From: Chloroflexota bacterium
GTDB taxonomy: Bacteria > Chloroflexota > Dehalococcoidia > SM23-28-2 > RBG-16-64-32
DNA length: 5,816 nt
Assembly (NCBI GenBank): GCA_022564695.1
Contig: JADFKX010000132.1
Location: 1 to 5,816, forward strand
Direction: 5' to 3'
The notes beneath the pieces were generated by a model, which saw only the letters and a program-made list of their open reading frames with translations, was not told the DNA's origin and did no database searches. Positions 1 to 5,807 of this stretch are shown here, in pieces. Both the position numbers and the translations under genes were made by a program. Within the stretch, counting starts at the first letter, position 1. Each line of letters begins with the position of its first letter.

Positions 1-8
1 CTATCTTC

Positions 9-1016
9 TTACTGCGATATCGTTATCGTCGCCGGGCCCTTGGCCCTGTAGGTCTGTCCGGCCACGACTAGATTGACGGGGATCTTGCGCTTCCCCCAGT
101 AGACGGTCACGTCGGTGGCGCCGCTGATCGGCGCAACGAATGAACGCCAGCCGTTCGCGAGAGTGACGGTCACGGAGCCGTCGTCCGGTGTCGGGGAGGG
201 TGTTGGAGTTGGGGTCGGCTCTGTGGTTGGCGTCGGTGTAGGCGTCGGCGTCGGTGTTGGCTCAGCCGTTGGAGTAGGGGTTGGTTCGGGCGTTGGCGTT
301 GGGCCCGGCGCCGGCGCGCCGGCGCAGCGGTACCAATCGTTTGCGGCCCTTCCTTGCCACGTCGTGCAGAGAAACTCCTGTAGACCGCTAACCTCTGTGG
401 CCAGGGGAATGTCCACATTGAACTGGTAGGGAGACTCTTCCCAGGCCTCCGGCGATGCCAATAGCTGCCGGTAATCCTCCGCGTAGATCTCCTTGGTCAG
501 CCAGGCGTAGTTGCTGTCCAGACGCCGGTCGCTCAAGAGCCCCCTGGCCTCTAGATAGGGGTCCCAGGAGCTGCCCGCCAGCTCCCAGCGCCAATACCAG
601 CCGTGGATGTGGCCGTATTCGTGCCCCATATTGCGGTTAGGCGCGACCACGAAGCTCTCCGCGACCAGCTTAATCCGAGAGCTGAACTGGCCCGAGCTAC
701 TGGCTGTGTAGCTGGCGTAGCCGCTGCCTGCATCCGCGTACTCGTCGATGGTTATGGTGAGGGTGGGCCCTATCTCGTCGAGATTGGCGGCGTTGGCCTT
801 GAGAACCTGGTAAACGGCCTCCGCGCTGACCTGATTGGTGTACACCTCAATGGTGACGCCCTCCGGGGTGACCAGCACTTCGTAGGGCCCGGCTGCTTCA
901 GTATCAGAGAGCAGTGGAAATCCGGCCCCTAGGGCGACGGCTGAGATCAAGCCGACCGTGACCATCACAGCGGCGACTCGCGCCCTTAGCCCCCTAATGT
1001 TCAGTAGTGAATACAT
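9..1016 (-). CDS. Secreted HEYGH zinc-metallopeptidase-like protein with Pro-Thr linker
   Basis: 335 residues, probably exported. Residues 1-13 carry three arginines, followed by a hydrophobic stretch at about 14-36, a typical signal peptide; cleavage near TEAA (39-42) is likely. Residues 43-232 form the main domain with HEYGH at 132-136, a HExxH zinc site (H132, H136 ligands, E133 catalytic). E176 or E180 in KEIYAEDYR could be the third ligand, as in gluzincins. C217 and C231 could form a disulfide. Residues 234-280 are a Pro/Thr/Glu linker of the kind that separates exported domains, and 281-335 is a small beta-rich C-terminal domain of unknown role. The ATG at 1016 suits the signal peptide; its ribosome site is weak (GAAAG, about 12 bases upstream). 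It is separated from the M16 gene by 322 bases, so is probably transcribed separately. I do not recognise the exact family; the peptidase activity is inferred from the motif alone. Confidence 0.8.
   Translation of the reverse strand: MYSLLNIRGLRARVAAVMVTVGLISAVALGAGFPLLSDTEAAGPYEVLVTPEGVTIEVYTNQVSAEAVYQVLKANAANLDEIGPTLTITIDEYADAGSGYASYTASSSGQFSSRIKLVAESFVVAPNRNMGHEYGHIHGWYWRWELAGSSWDPYLEARGLLSDRRLDSNYAWLTKEIYAEDYRQLLASPEAWEESPYQFNVDIPLATEVSGLQEFLCTTWQGRAANDWYRCAGAPAPGPTPTPEPTPTPTAEPTPTPTPTPTPTTEPTPTPTPSPTPDDGSVTVTLANGWRSFVAPISGATDVTVYWGKRKIPVNLVVAGQTYRAKGPATITISQ
177..317 (-). repeat. Low-complexity Pro-Thr linker-coding repeat
   Basis: The DNA coding residues 234-280 of the HEYGH protein is a run of degenerate GGNGTN hexamers on the plus strand, giving alternating Pro and Thr with interspersed Glu, Ala and Ser. 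It encodes a flexible extracellular spacer and explains the long Gly-Val-rich open frame on the opposite strand, which is not a gene. Confidence 0.85.
308..325. repeat. Perfect 18-bp GC palindrome inside the linker start
   Basis: GCGCCGGCGCGCCGGCGC reads the same on both strands over all 18 bases. It codes part of the Cys-Ala-Gly-Ala-Pro-Ala-Pro junction that opens the Pro-Thr linker of the HEYGH protein. GC-rich Ala/Gly/Pro codons readily generate such symmetry, so a regulatory role is not implied. Confidence 0.8.
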
Positions 1017-1338
1017 AGATCGTCACTTTCTTTTCATAGACACAATGTAAAGAAGAGACGCTCTTACTTGACGCCCGTTACAGCCGGGCCAACTCGGTTG
1101 GGGCGTCCAAGATTGGCGAAAAAGGGTGAGGGAACCTGCCGTCCGCGTGCGACCCAGCACACGGCATCACTTCGAGACAGGGGTTGCCGGACTGCGTCAC
1201 TGGCCGCAGGTCAAGTTCGGATGACAGCGAGTCGTGGCTTGGTGGGCCTATAGACGGATCGAGCCTGCACGGTAGCCTTCGTTATTGTCGACCGCCGGTT
1301 CGCGGGCCGGCCGCCCTCGGCGCGTTGCTCCCGTTTCG
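1017..1338. other. Intergenic region without a recognisable gene
   Basis: This lies between the stop of the M16 peptidase gene and the start of the HEYGH gene. The part next to the HEYGH start (about 1017-1066) is clearly more A+T-rich and presumably holds that gene's leader; I find no convincing -35/-10 pair there. A 5-bp hairpin (AAGAG-ACG-CTCTT, 1053-1065) and GC-rich partial inverted repeats at about 1293-1316 are present, but neither has the stem length or U-run of a clear terminator. Open frames on either strand are short, lack a ribosome site and resemble no family I know. Confidence 0.6.
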
Positions 1339-2613
1339 CTACGCCGCCAGCAGCCCCAGCAGGACCTCCTCGTCCAGCTCCGGCCCCACGACCGAGAGGA
1401 CGGCGTTCTCCGGCACCAGCACGCGCCGAGCCACCCGCAGGACATCGTCCGCGCTGACCGACTCGATCCTCTCCGCCACCGTATCGATCGGCTCGATCAT
1501 ACCCGTCGTGATCAGCTGCTCGCCGGCCCGCTGTGCCAGCGCCATCGGTGTCTCCAGGCTGAGGCGGAAGCTGCCCACCGTGTAGTCGCGGGCCTTCGTC
1601 ATCTCACCCTCCGGCACCTTCTCCTGGACAAGCTTGGCCAACTCGTCCTGAATCACGGTCACCGTCTCGTCCAGCTTCTCCGGGGAAACCCCGGCCGTCA
1701 CCGTGAACGCCCCCGTGTCCTTGTGACGGCTCACCGATGACGACACGGAATAGGCGAGGCCGCGCCGCTCCCGCACCTCCTTGAACAGACGTGAGCTCAT
1801 GCCGCGCCCCAATAACGAGTTCAGAACCTGGAGCACGTAGCGGTCCGGATCGTCGCGCGGCAGGGCGGGCATGCCCAGCGCCAGGTTGGTCTGGGAGATT
1901 TCGCGACTGTGGCAGATCGCGCGACGGGCAGGTATACTACCCTCCACCGGCGTAACGGCGGGGGCTCCCGGCCGCCGTCCATCCCCCAGATGGGTCTTCG
2001 CCAGGGCCGTAACCCTGTCCGGTGATGCGTTGCCGGCTACGCTGACCACAACGTTGCTCAGCCCGTACCAGGTATCCAGCCAGGACACGAAGTCCTCGCG
2101 CTGCAGCTTCTCCACAGTCTCCTCCGTGCCCGCTGTCGCCCAGCCCAGCGGCTGATCGCCGAACAGCGCCTGGCCCAGCAGCTCACCGCACCAGGCGCCC
2201 GGATGGTCCTTTGTACGGCGGATCTCCTGCTGCACCACTGACCGCTCGCGGTCGATCTCCTCCTGATCCAGGCGGGAGTGAGTTAACATGTCGGCCAGAA
2301 CGTCTATCGCCAGCTCCAGACGGTCGAACGGGACGTGGTTCCAATAGCAGGTGATCTCCTTGGCGGTGTAGGCGTTCAGGACGCCGCCCGCTCCCTCGAT
2401 CGCCTCCGCGATGTCGATCGCCGTGCGGCGCTTCTCCGTGCCCTTAAACACCATATGCTCCACGAAATGGGCCAGCCCCATCGTGCGCTCGTCCTCCCCG
2501 CGTGACCCGGCGCCAACGAACACACTCACGCTCACTGACTGCGCCGTGGACACCGGCGTGGTGACCACCCGCAGGCCGCTGTCCAGTTCGCTGATCTCCC
2601 AACTGATTGACAT
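1339..2613 (-). CDS. M16-family (insulinase-type) zinc peptidase
   Basis: 424 residues, close to the usual 400-430 of single-unit bacterial M16B processing peptidases. The family hydrolyses peptides with a zinc bound by an inverted motif, and two such halves form a clamshell. Visible: HFVEH at 49-53 (H49, H53 zinc ligands, E52 catalytic base), then E130 in VVQQEI, exactly 76 residues after H53 as expected for HxxEH-x76-E. The conserved LNAYTAKEITCYW (79-91) follows the motif. The C-terminal half carries VRERRGLAYSV (280-290), the Arg/Tyr substrate-binding segment. No signal peptide is seen, so it is likely cytoplasmic. The frame is open back to an ATG at 2682, but I chose the ATG at 2613 because AGGGGGAG lies 10 bases upstream and residue 3 onwards matches the family N-terminus. 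All active-site residues are intact. The physiological substrate cannot be told from sequence. Confidence 0.95.
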   Translation of the reverse strand: MSISWEISELDSGLRVVTTPVSTAQSVSVSVFVGAGSRGEDERTMGLAHFVEHMVFKGTEKRRTAIDIAEAIEGAGGVLNAYTAKEITCYWNHVPFDRLELAIDVLADMLTHSRLDQEEIDRERSVVQQEIRRTKDHPGAWCGELLGQALFGDQPLGWATAGTEETVEKLQREDFVSWLDTWYGLSNVVVSVAGNASPDRVTALAKTHLGDGRRPGAPAVTPVEGSIPARRAICHSREISQTNLALGMPALPRDDPDRYVLQVLNSLLGRGMSSRLFKEVRERRGLAYSVSSSVSRHKDTGAFTVTAGVSPEKLDETVTVIQDELAKLVQEKVPEGEMTKARDYTVGSFRLSLETPMALAQRAGEQLITTGMIEPIDTVAERIESVSADDVLRVARRVLVPENAVLSVVGPELDEEVLLGLLAA

Positions 2614-2620
2614 CGTACGC

Positions 2621-2631
2621 TGTCTCCCCCT
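2621..2631 (-). promoter_or_regulatory. Strong ribosome binding site deciding the M16 start
   Basis: On the minus strand AGGGGGAG lies about 10 bases before the ATG at 2613. No comparable site precedes the upstream in-frame ATG at 2682, so translation most likely begins at 2613 and the 23 extra residues of the longer frame are not made. Confidence 0.7.
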
Positions 2632-2821
2632 ATGGGCTAGCCCGTAATTCTCGCCCCCGCCAGCCGAAGCCGACGGATACATACTCCGGCGTGGGCTCGT
2701 AACTTGGCGACGTCACGACATCCCAGGCCTCCGGTTTGCGTTCAGTATATAGATAGGCGAGTCGGCGGTCACGCGGGCCCGTCCGGAGGCGCTCGGCCGG
2801 GCAAGGGCAACTAGTTCGTGA
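2630..2821 (-). pseudogene. Start-less 63-codon open frame, possible gene remnant
   Basis: A frame of 63 sense codons runs from just after two TGA stops (2822-2827) to a TAG at 2630-2632, 16 bases before the M16 ATG. It has no ATG, GTG or TTG before codon 36. The last 40 or so residues, including AYLYTERKPEAWDVV and EYVSVGFGWRGREL, have a protein-like composition, and the stop is placed as in a tightly packed operon. It could be the tail of a decayed gene that once preceded the peptidase. It may equally be chance, and it conflicts with the promoter candidate that lies inside it. I do not recognise a family. Confidence 0.2.
2744..2772 (-). promoter_or_regulatory. Candidate sigma70-type promoter for the M16 peptidase gene
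   Basis: On the minus strand GTGACC (2772-2767, 4 of 6 matches to TTGACA) is followed after exactly 17 bases by TATACT (2749-2744, 5 of 6 matches to TATAAT). The -10 box sits in a small A+T-rich island in otherwise GC-rich DNA. Transcription would start near 2737, leaving a leader of about 120 bases before the ATG at 2613. It lies downstream of the hairpin at 2907-2926, as expected for a new transcription unit. Confidence 0.45.
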
Positions 2822-2906
2822 TCATCAGCAGCGATGGCTATGGGGCAGTGTCGTAGGCGTCATACATGTCCGGCCAGGGCGGCTGGTTGGCTCACGGTGA
2901 CCGGCT

Positions 2907-2926
2907 GCTGCCCCCGGAGGGGCAGC
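2907..2926 (-). terminator. GC-rich hairpin directly after the DNRLRE gene stop codon
   Basis: On the minus strand GCTGCCCC-TCCG-GGGGCAGC forms a perfect 8-bp stem closed by a UCCG loop, a member of the very stable UNCG tetraloop class. The stem begins at the base right after the TAA (2927-2929). There is no U-run behind it, so it is either a U-less terminator, as seen in GC-rich bacteria, or a structure protecting the 3' end of the message. Its position at the end of an operon favours one of these roles. Confidence 0.5.
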
Positions 2927-4030
2927 TTACGGCAATGTGTAGGTAACCTCCAGGTACGGTCGGAAATTCGGATCTGAATACTCACGGCTGTAGAACCAGT
3001 TGTCGTGGCCGCCGCCGGCTGAGTCGTTCATGATATACAGACCGTACTCTGCGTATGTTCCGGTGACCCACGCCTGTACGGCACTAGTTACGTCCCATTT
3101 CTTCCAACCGACTGCTCCGGTGGCGATTGTCCACTCTGCGGCCGTGTTATATGCGCCCGATTTCCATCCGTGAGAGCTCCAATTCACGGCGCCTTCGTTC
3201 CAATCCAAAGTCACTCGGTGAACGTTCAGAGGGTCGTCCGCTTTCTTCGCCGAATACATGTACAGATTGAGGCTTGCGTTAGTGATGCTGGCTCCGCTTG
3301 GAAGTTGATTCACCGCGCTGAAGCGTATCAGCGATGTCACGTTTTCGGGACCTCCATTGCGTGATCGCGTCCTGAAGTAGTCCTCGTTTCCCAGTTGAGA
3401 ATCGGCATCTGAGACGTACGTATCACTTACAGGGACTAAGATGGCGATGTTGACGTCCGACGGAGGGGGCGTCGGCGTACTCCCCGGCGCTGGGGTGGGT
3501 GTGGAGCCTGGTGTGCCGCCGCCAGTAGGCGTTGGGGTGGGTGTGGAGCCGGGTGCGCCGTCGCCCGGTGTGCTGCCGCCGTCGCCGGAGCCCGTGCCGC
3601 TGTCGCCTGAGCCGCTGGTGCCGTCGCCTGAGCCGGTGCCGCCGCCGCCCGAGCCGGTGCCGTCGCCCGAGCCGCTGGTGCTGTCGCCCGAGCCGGTGCC
3701 GCCGCCTGAGCCGCTGGTGCTGTCGCCCGAGCCGCTGGTGCTGTCGCCTGTGCGATCGAGGACAAAGACGGGAACGATCTCAACTCCCGATATCTCCCGA
3801 AGGTATGCCTCATCTTGGCGCGCAACGTCGATGATGCCCTCGCCCAAGGGAGCCAGGGTCGTCCCGTCCGGATCGGCCGAATAGTCCGCTCGGATGAGCG
3901 AAGCCAGGTTAGCGTCTAGCCGCTCAACATCGGGTCGAGCCAGGGCAAGCGCCGATGCGACCCCCGCCAGGACTACTGATATCGCGATCAGGGATGCGAT
4001 GAATGCTACTAGCGGGACCGCGGATCGCAA
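2927..4030 (-). CDS. Exported or membrane-anchored DNRLRE-domain (CBM96-like) protein
   Basis: 367 residues. A hydrophobic helix at about 5-31 with R2 in front is a signal peptide or membrane anchor. Residues 32-94 are a short domain I do not recognise. Residues 95-158 are Gly/Ser/Asp/Thr repeats and 159-190 a Pro-Thr-Gly linker. Residues 196-366 match the DNRLRE fold (related to carbohydrate-binding module 96): the opening SDTYV, SLIRF, the beta-strand ITNASLNLYMYS, VTLDWNEGAVNW, WDVTSAVQAWVTG, YGLYIMND and the closing YSDPNFRPYLEVTY. Such domains occur on bacterial and archaeal surface proteins and are thought to bind polysaccharide; no catalytic site is visible. The start is TTG (4028-4030), two bases after the receptor's TAG, with AAGG about 13 bases before it, which suggests translational coupling. 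The DNRLRE region is poorer in G+C than its neighbours. Domain call firm; ligand unknown. Confidence 0.85.
   Translation of the reverse strand: MRSAVPLVAFIASLIAISVVLAGVASALALARPDVERLDANLASLIRADYSADPDGTTLAPLGEGIIDVARQDEAYLREISGVEIVPVFVLDRTGDSTSGSGDSTSGSGGGTGSGDSTSGSGDGTGSGGGGTGSGDGTSGSGDSGTGSGDGGSTPGDGAPGSTPTPTPTGGGTPGSTPTPAPGSTPTPPPSDVNIAILVPVSDTYVSDADSQLGNEDYFRTRSRNGGPENVTSLIRFSAVNQLPSGASITNASLNLYMYSAKKADDPLNVHRVTLDWNEGAVNWSSHGWKSGAYNTAAEWTIATGAVGWKKWDVTSAVQAWVTGTYAEYGLYIMNDSAGGGHDNWFYSREYSDPNFRPYLEVTYTLP
3461..3568 (-). repeat. Pro-Thr-Gly linker-coding segment
   Basis: This codes residues 155-190 of the DNRLRE protein, in which GSTPTPTP-like units alternate with Gly-rich spacers. It continues the Gly-Ser-Asp repeat and leads straight into the DNRLRE domain. 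It resembles the linker of the HEYGH protein in the same window and indicates an exported, extended spacer. Confidence 0.75.
3569..3748 (-). repeat. Gly-Asp-Ser-Thr linker repeats with 21-bp units
   Basis: The linker of the DNRLRE protein is built from GDSTSGS-type units and shorter GTGSGDG variants. Three 21-base copies coding GDSTSGS are nearly identical: 3728-3748 and 3668-3688 match at every base, and 3707-3727 differs at one synonymous position. Such near-identity at DNA level points to recent duplication by slippage or recombination, so length may vary between strains. Confidence 0.85.
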
Positions 4031-4032
4031 CC

Positions 4033-5025
4033 CTAGGCCGTGACCTTGTGGCTGTCAAAGTCAGGGAGCTTGAAGCCCTGCAGCTCCGGCTCGCTGGCGC
4101 GACGGCGCTCCCATTCGGGTTGCACGGCCGCGAATGCCTCCACCACGCGCGGATCGAACAGGTTCCCCGCGTCCGACTGGAGTAAGGCCAGCCCCTCTTC
4201 CGGCGCCATGGGGCCACGGTACGGCCGCTCGCTCGTCACGGCGTCATACACATCCGATACGGCGGCGATGCGTGCCACTATTGAGACCAGATCGTCCCGC
4301 AGGCCGTGTGGATAGCCACTGCCGTTCAGACGTTCGTGATGGCTCTCGACGAACTCCAGTACCTCCTTCGCGACGTCCACAGGGTCAAGGATCGCCAGGC
4401 CGATCCGGGGGTGCTCCTCGATGACGCGGCGCTCCTCTGAGGTGAGTGCCCCTGGCTTCAGCAGGATGGCATCACGAATACCGATCTTGCCGATGTCGTG
4501 CAGGTAGCCTCCAATCTCCAGTTGGGCCAGCGTCTTCTCATCCAGCTGCAGGTGGCGGCCGATCATCATGGCAAGCTGGCCCACCCGCACAGAGTGGCCC
4601 ATAGTATGGGGGTCTCTGGCGTCTATGGCGGAGGTCAACGCCTTAACCGTGGCCAGATGCTGGTGCTGTAGCTTGCTCGTCATCTCGTCGAACGATGAGG
4701 CGAGGGTGCCGATCTCGTCACCGGACACCACCTCGCTCCGGGCGGTCAGGTCACCGGACGCCACGAGGCGCGCGGTGCGAACGAGCCGCAGTAGCGGCTG
4801 CGTCAGGTGGTATGCCAGGTAGAGTCCGATCCCCAGTACGGCGGCCATCGCCACCCCGAAAAGCAGCGCTATCTGCGTACGGGTCGTGGCCGCTGCGCTG
4901 AACATGAACTCCGTTGGCAGCCCAACGGAATAGAGACCGACCGCCTGGTCCCTCACATCCAGCCTGCCGTAAACCAGGTCGTAGCCGCGCCCCCAGAGCG
5001 TTCGGTGCTCGCGGATCGTGGCCAC
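4033..5025 (-). CDS. HD-GYP receptor, 3' part: membrane helix, HAMP, HD-GYP domain
   Basis: 330 residues from the GTG at 5025, but almost certainly the C-terminal part of one receptor with the preceding frame. Residues 1-48 complete a periplasmic Cache-like sensor, 51-73 is a membrane helix, 74-122 a HAMP linker (GDEIGTL at 102-108), and 125-305 an HD-GYP domain, a family that hydrolyses cyclic di-GMP in the cytoplasm. All signature residues are present: H144, HDIGKIG at 176-182, H205, HHERLNGSGYP at 229-239, D258. H140 occupies the place where trinuclear enzymes have Glu, hinting at a two-metal site. The frame is open upstream of the GTG to 5073, and reads VLEDATLG straight into it, so the GTG is probably not a natural start, although GGAGG lies 14 bases before it. 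The DNRLRE gene follows two bases after the stop. Confidence 0.9.
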   Translation of the reverse strand: MATIREHRTLWGRGYDLVYGRLDVRDQAVGLYSVGLPTEFMFSAAATTRTQIALLFGVAMAAVLGIGLYLAYHLTQPLLRLVRTARLVASGDLTARSEVVSGDEIGTLASSFDEMTSKLQHQHLATVKALTSAIDARDPHTMGHSVRVGQLAMMIGRHLQLDEKTLAQLEIGGYLHDIGKIGIRDAILLKPGALTSEERRVIEEHPRIGLAILDPVDVAKEVLEFVESHHERLNGSGYPHGLRDDLVSIVARIAAVSDVYDAVTSERPYRGPMAPEEGLALLQSDAGNLFDPRVVEAFAAVQPEWERRRASEPELQGFKLPDFDSHKVTA

Positions 5026-5807
5026 TCCCAGAGTTGCGTCCTCCAGAACCCCCCCCCAACGTCTAGCCGCGCATCACCGCTGGCGTCATCCGGCCGGACG
5101 TAGGTTGATGCCAGCGGGTTGCCCGCGAAGTCATACACTGTGATGTCCCCCAGAGCCTCGGCCTTCGTCGCCGTCACGAACGAATCGAGGGGCGTTCCCA
5201 CTAGGACAACGCCCACAACTTCGCCGTTGTCAGTTATGGGGCCTGCCGTGTAGAGGACGAACCCCTCGCTCGTCTCCACTATCTGCGCGTACTTGTCGCC
5301 CAATTCATCGACTTCGCCCTGCAGGGCTTTCTGGACAAGGGGCCAGGTCGCCGGGTCGTCTGCGTCACTGAGCTCCTGGTACAATAGCGCTTCTTCGTCG
5401 GCCAGCCACAGCGTCTTCAGCCGCCCACCTTGGCTGTCCAGGATCTCCAACCGTTCCACTGCGGCGTTGCCAGCGATGGGCCCCACGAGGCCTTCAATCT
5501 TTGCCTTGTCGCCCGCTCTGACGGCGTCCGGTATGCCTGCGGTGAAGGCCACGGCCCGCACGGTTTCTAGGTGCTCGCGTTCCTTGCGCACGACGGAGTC
5601 GGCGACGACCCTGCCTGCCTCGGTCAGCTGGTTTTCGAACCTCTCAGCCAGCGAACCGGTGACCACTTGGGTGGCCATATAGCTTCCGGCCACGGCCAGC
5701 ACCACCGTAAGGAAGGCGTAGGGGAGGACGATCTTCCAGCGGATATGGTTCAGCGGCCACGTCATTAGCCGCAACAAGACTCCTGAGCCCGAAAATTGGG
5801 CTAACAT
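4953..5807 (-). CDS. HD-GYP receptor, 5' part: membrane helix and Cache-like sensor, frameshifted
   Basis: 284 residues. A membrane helix at about 26-49 follows a basic segment (HIRWK), and residues 50-253 form an extracellular sensor with a long helix (52-90) and the Cache-like strands GFVLYTAGPITDNGEVVGVVLVG (split at 182-204) and ITVYDFAGNPL. After residue 253 the frame leaves the homologous reading: the last 31 residues (254-284) look random, while the next frame continues the sensor and leads to the second helix, HAMP and HD-GYP. The break is at G9, 5049-5057. Unframed, the product would be a membrane-anchored sensor without output domain. The start is uncertain: ATG at 5807 has only nine bases of upstream sequence in view; ATG at 5765 (residue 15) and TTG at 5774 (AGGAG five bases before) are good alternatives. 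The signal sensed is unknown. Confidence 0.8.
   Translation of the reverse strand: MLAQFSGSGVLLRLMTWPLNHIRWKIVLPYAFLTVVLAVAGSYMATQVVTGSLAERFENQLTEAGRVVADSVVRKEREHLETVRAVAFTAGIPDAVRAGDKAKIEGLVGPIAGNAAVERLEILDSQGGRLKTLWLADEEALLYQELSDADDPATWPLVQKALQGEVDELGDKYAQIVETSEGFVLYTAGPITDNGEVVGVVLVGTPLDSFVTATKAEALGDITVYDFAGNPLASTYVRPDDASGDARLDVGGGFWRTQLWEWPRSASTERSGGAATTWFTAGWM
5049..5057 (-). repeat. Homopolymer of nine G at the receptor frameshift
   Basis: Nine consecutive C on the plus strand, G on the coding strand, encode Gly251-253 of the 5' receptor frame. Ten or seven G would join DVGG(G) directly to VLEDATLGVATIREH and give a single open frame from 5807 to 4033. The run is either the site of a sequencing or assembly length error, a slippage-prone phase-variation switch, or a true inactivating mutation. 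Confidence 0.85.

Larger units (their letters stand above)
2614..2926. other. Intergenic region between the DNRLRE and M16 genes
   Basis: This stretch carries, in order of minus-strand transcription, the 3' hairpin of the preceding operon, a short region with nothing I recognise (2773-2906), the candidate promoter, and the leader with the ribosome site of the M16 gene. The only open frame of note is the start-less one ending at 2630. It marks a likely border between two transcription units. Confidence 0.6.

Noticed and set aside
115..429. Plus-strand open frame with a Gly-Val-rich repeat
   Set aside because: It is the antisense of the Pro-Thr linker codons of the HEYGH gene; it has no ribosome site and no family resemblance.
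1078..1197. Minus-strand 39-codon open frame starting with GTG upstream of the HEYGH gene
   Set aside because: It has no clear ribosome site and a random-looking composition; it is too short to support without homologues.
1200..1240. Possible tRNA T-arm (GTCA-AGTTCGGA-TGAC)
   Set aside because: The stem is 4 bp with an 8-base loop rather than 5/7, and no acceptor, D or anticodon arms can be placed around it.
1068..1253. Plus-strand 61-codon open frame in the intergenic region
   Set aside because: Its composition is Arg/Thr-rich as in random GC-rich frames, it has no Shine-Dalgarno sequence and no recognisable domain.
1293..1316. GC-rich inverted repeat downstream of the M16 gene as a terminator
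   Set aside because: The stem is only 5 bp around an 8-base loop and has no U-run; competing pairings exist, so it cannot be called.
2614..2682. N-terminal extension of the M16 protein to the ATG at 2682
   Set aside because: The strong ribosome site and family-like N-terminus are at 2613; the extra 23 residues look non-coding and overlap the leader.
3441..3884. Plus-strand Pro/Glu-rich open frame of 147 codons
   Set aside because: It is the complement of the Gly-Ser-Asp repeat of the DNRLRE gene; repeats without stops on both strands produce such shadows.
4028..4035. Frameshift fusing the HD-GYP receptor to the DNRLRE protein
   Set aside because: The receptor ends after a normal HD-GYP C-terminus and the next frame begins with its own signal or anchor helix, so two adjacent genes fit better than one broken gene.
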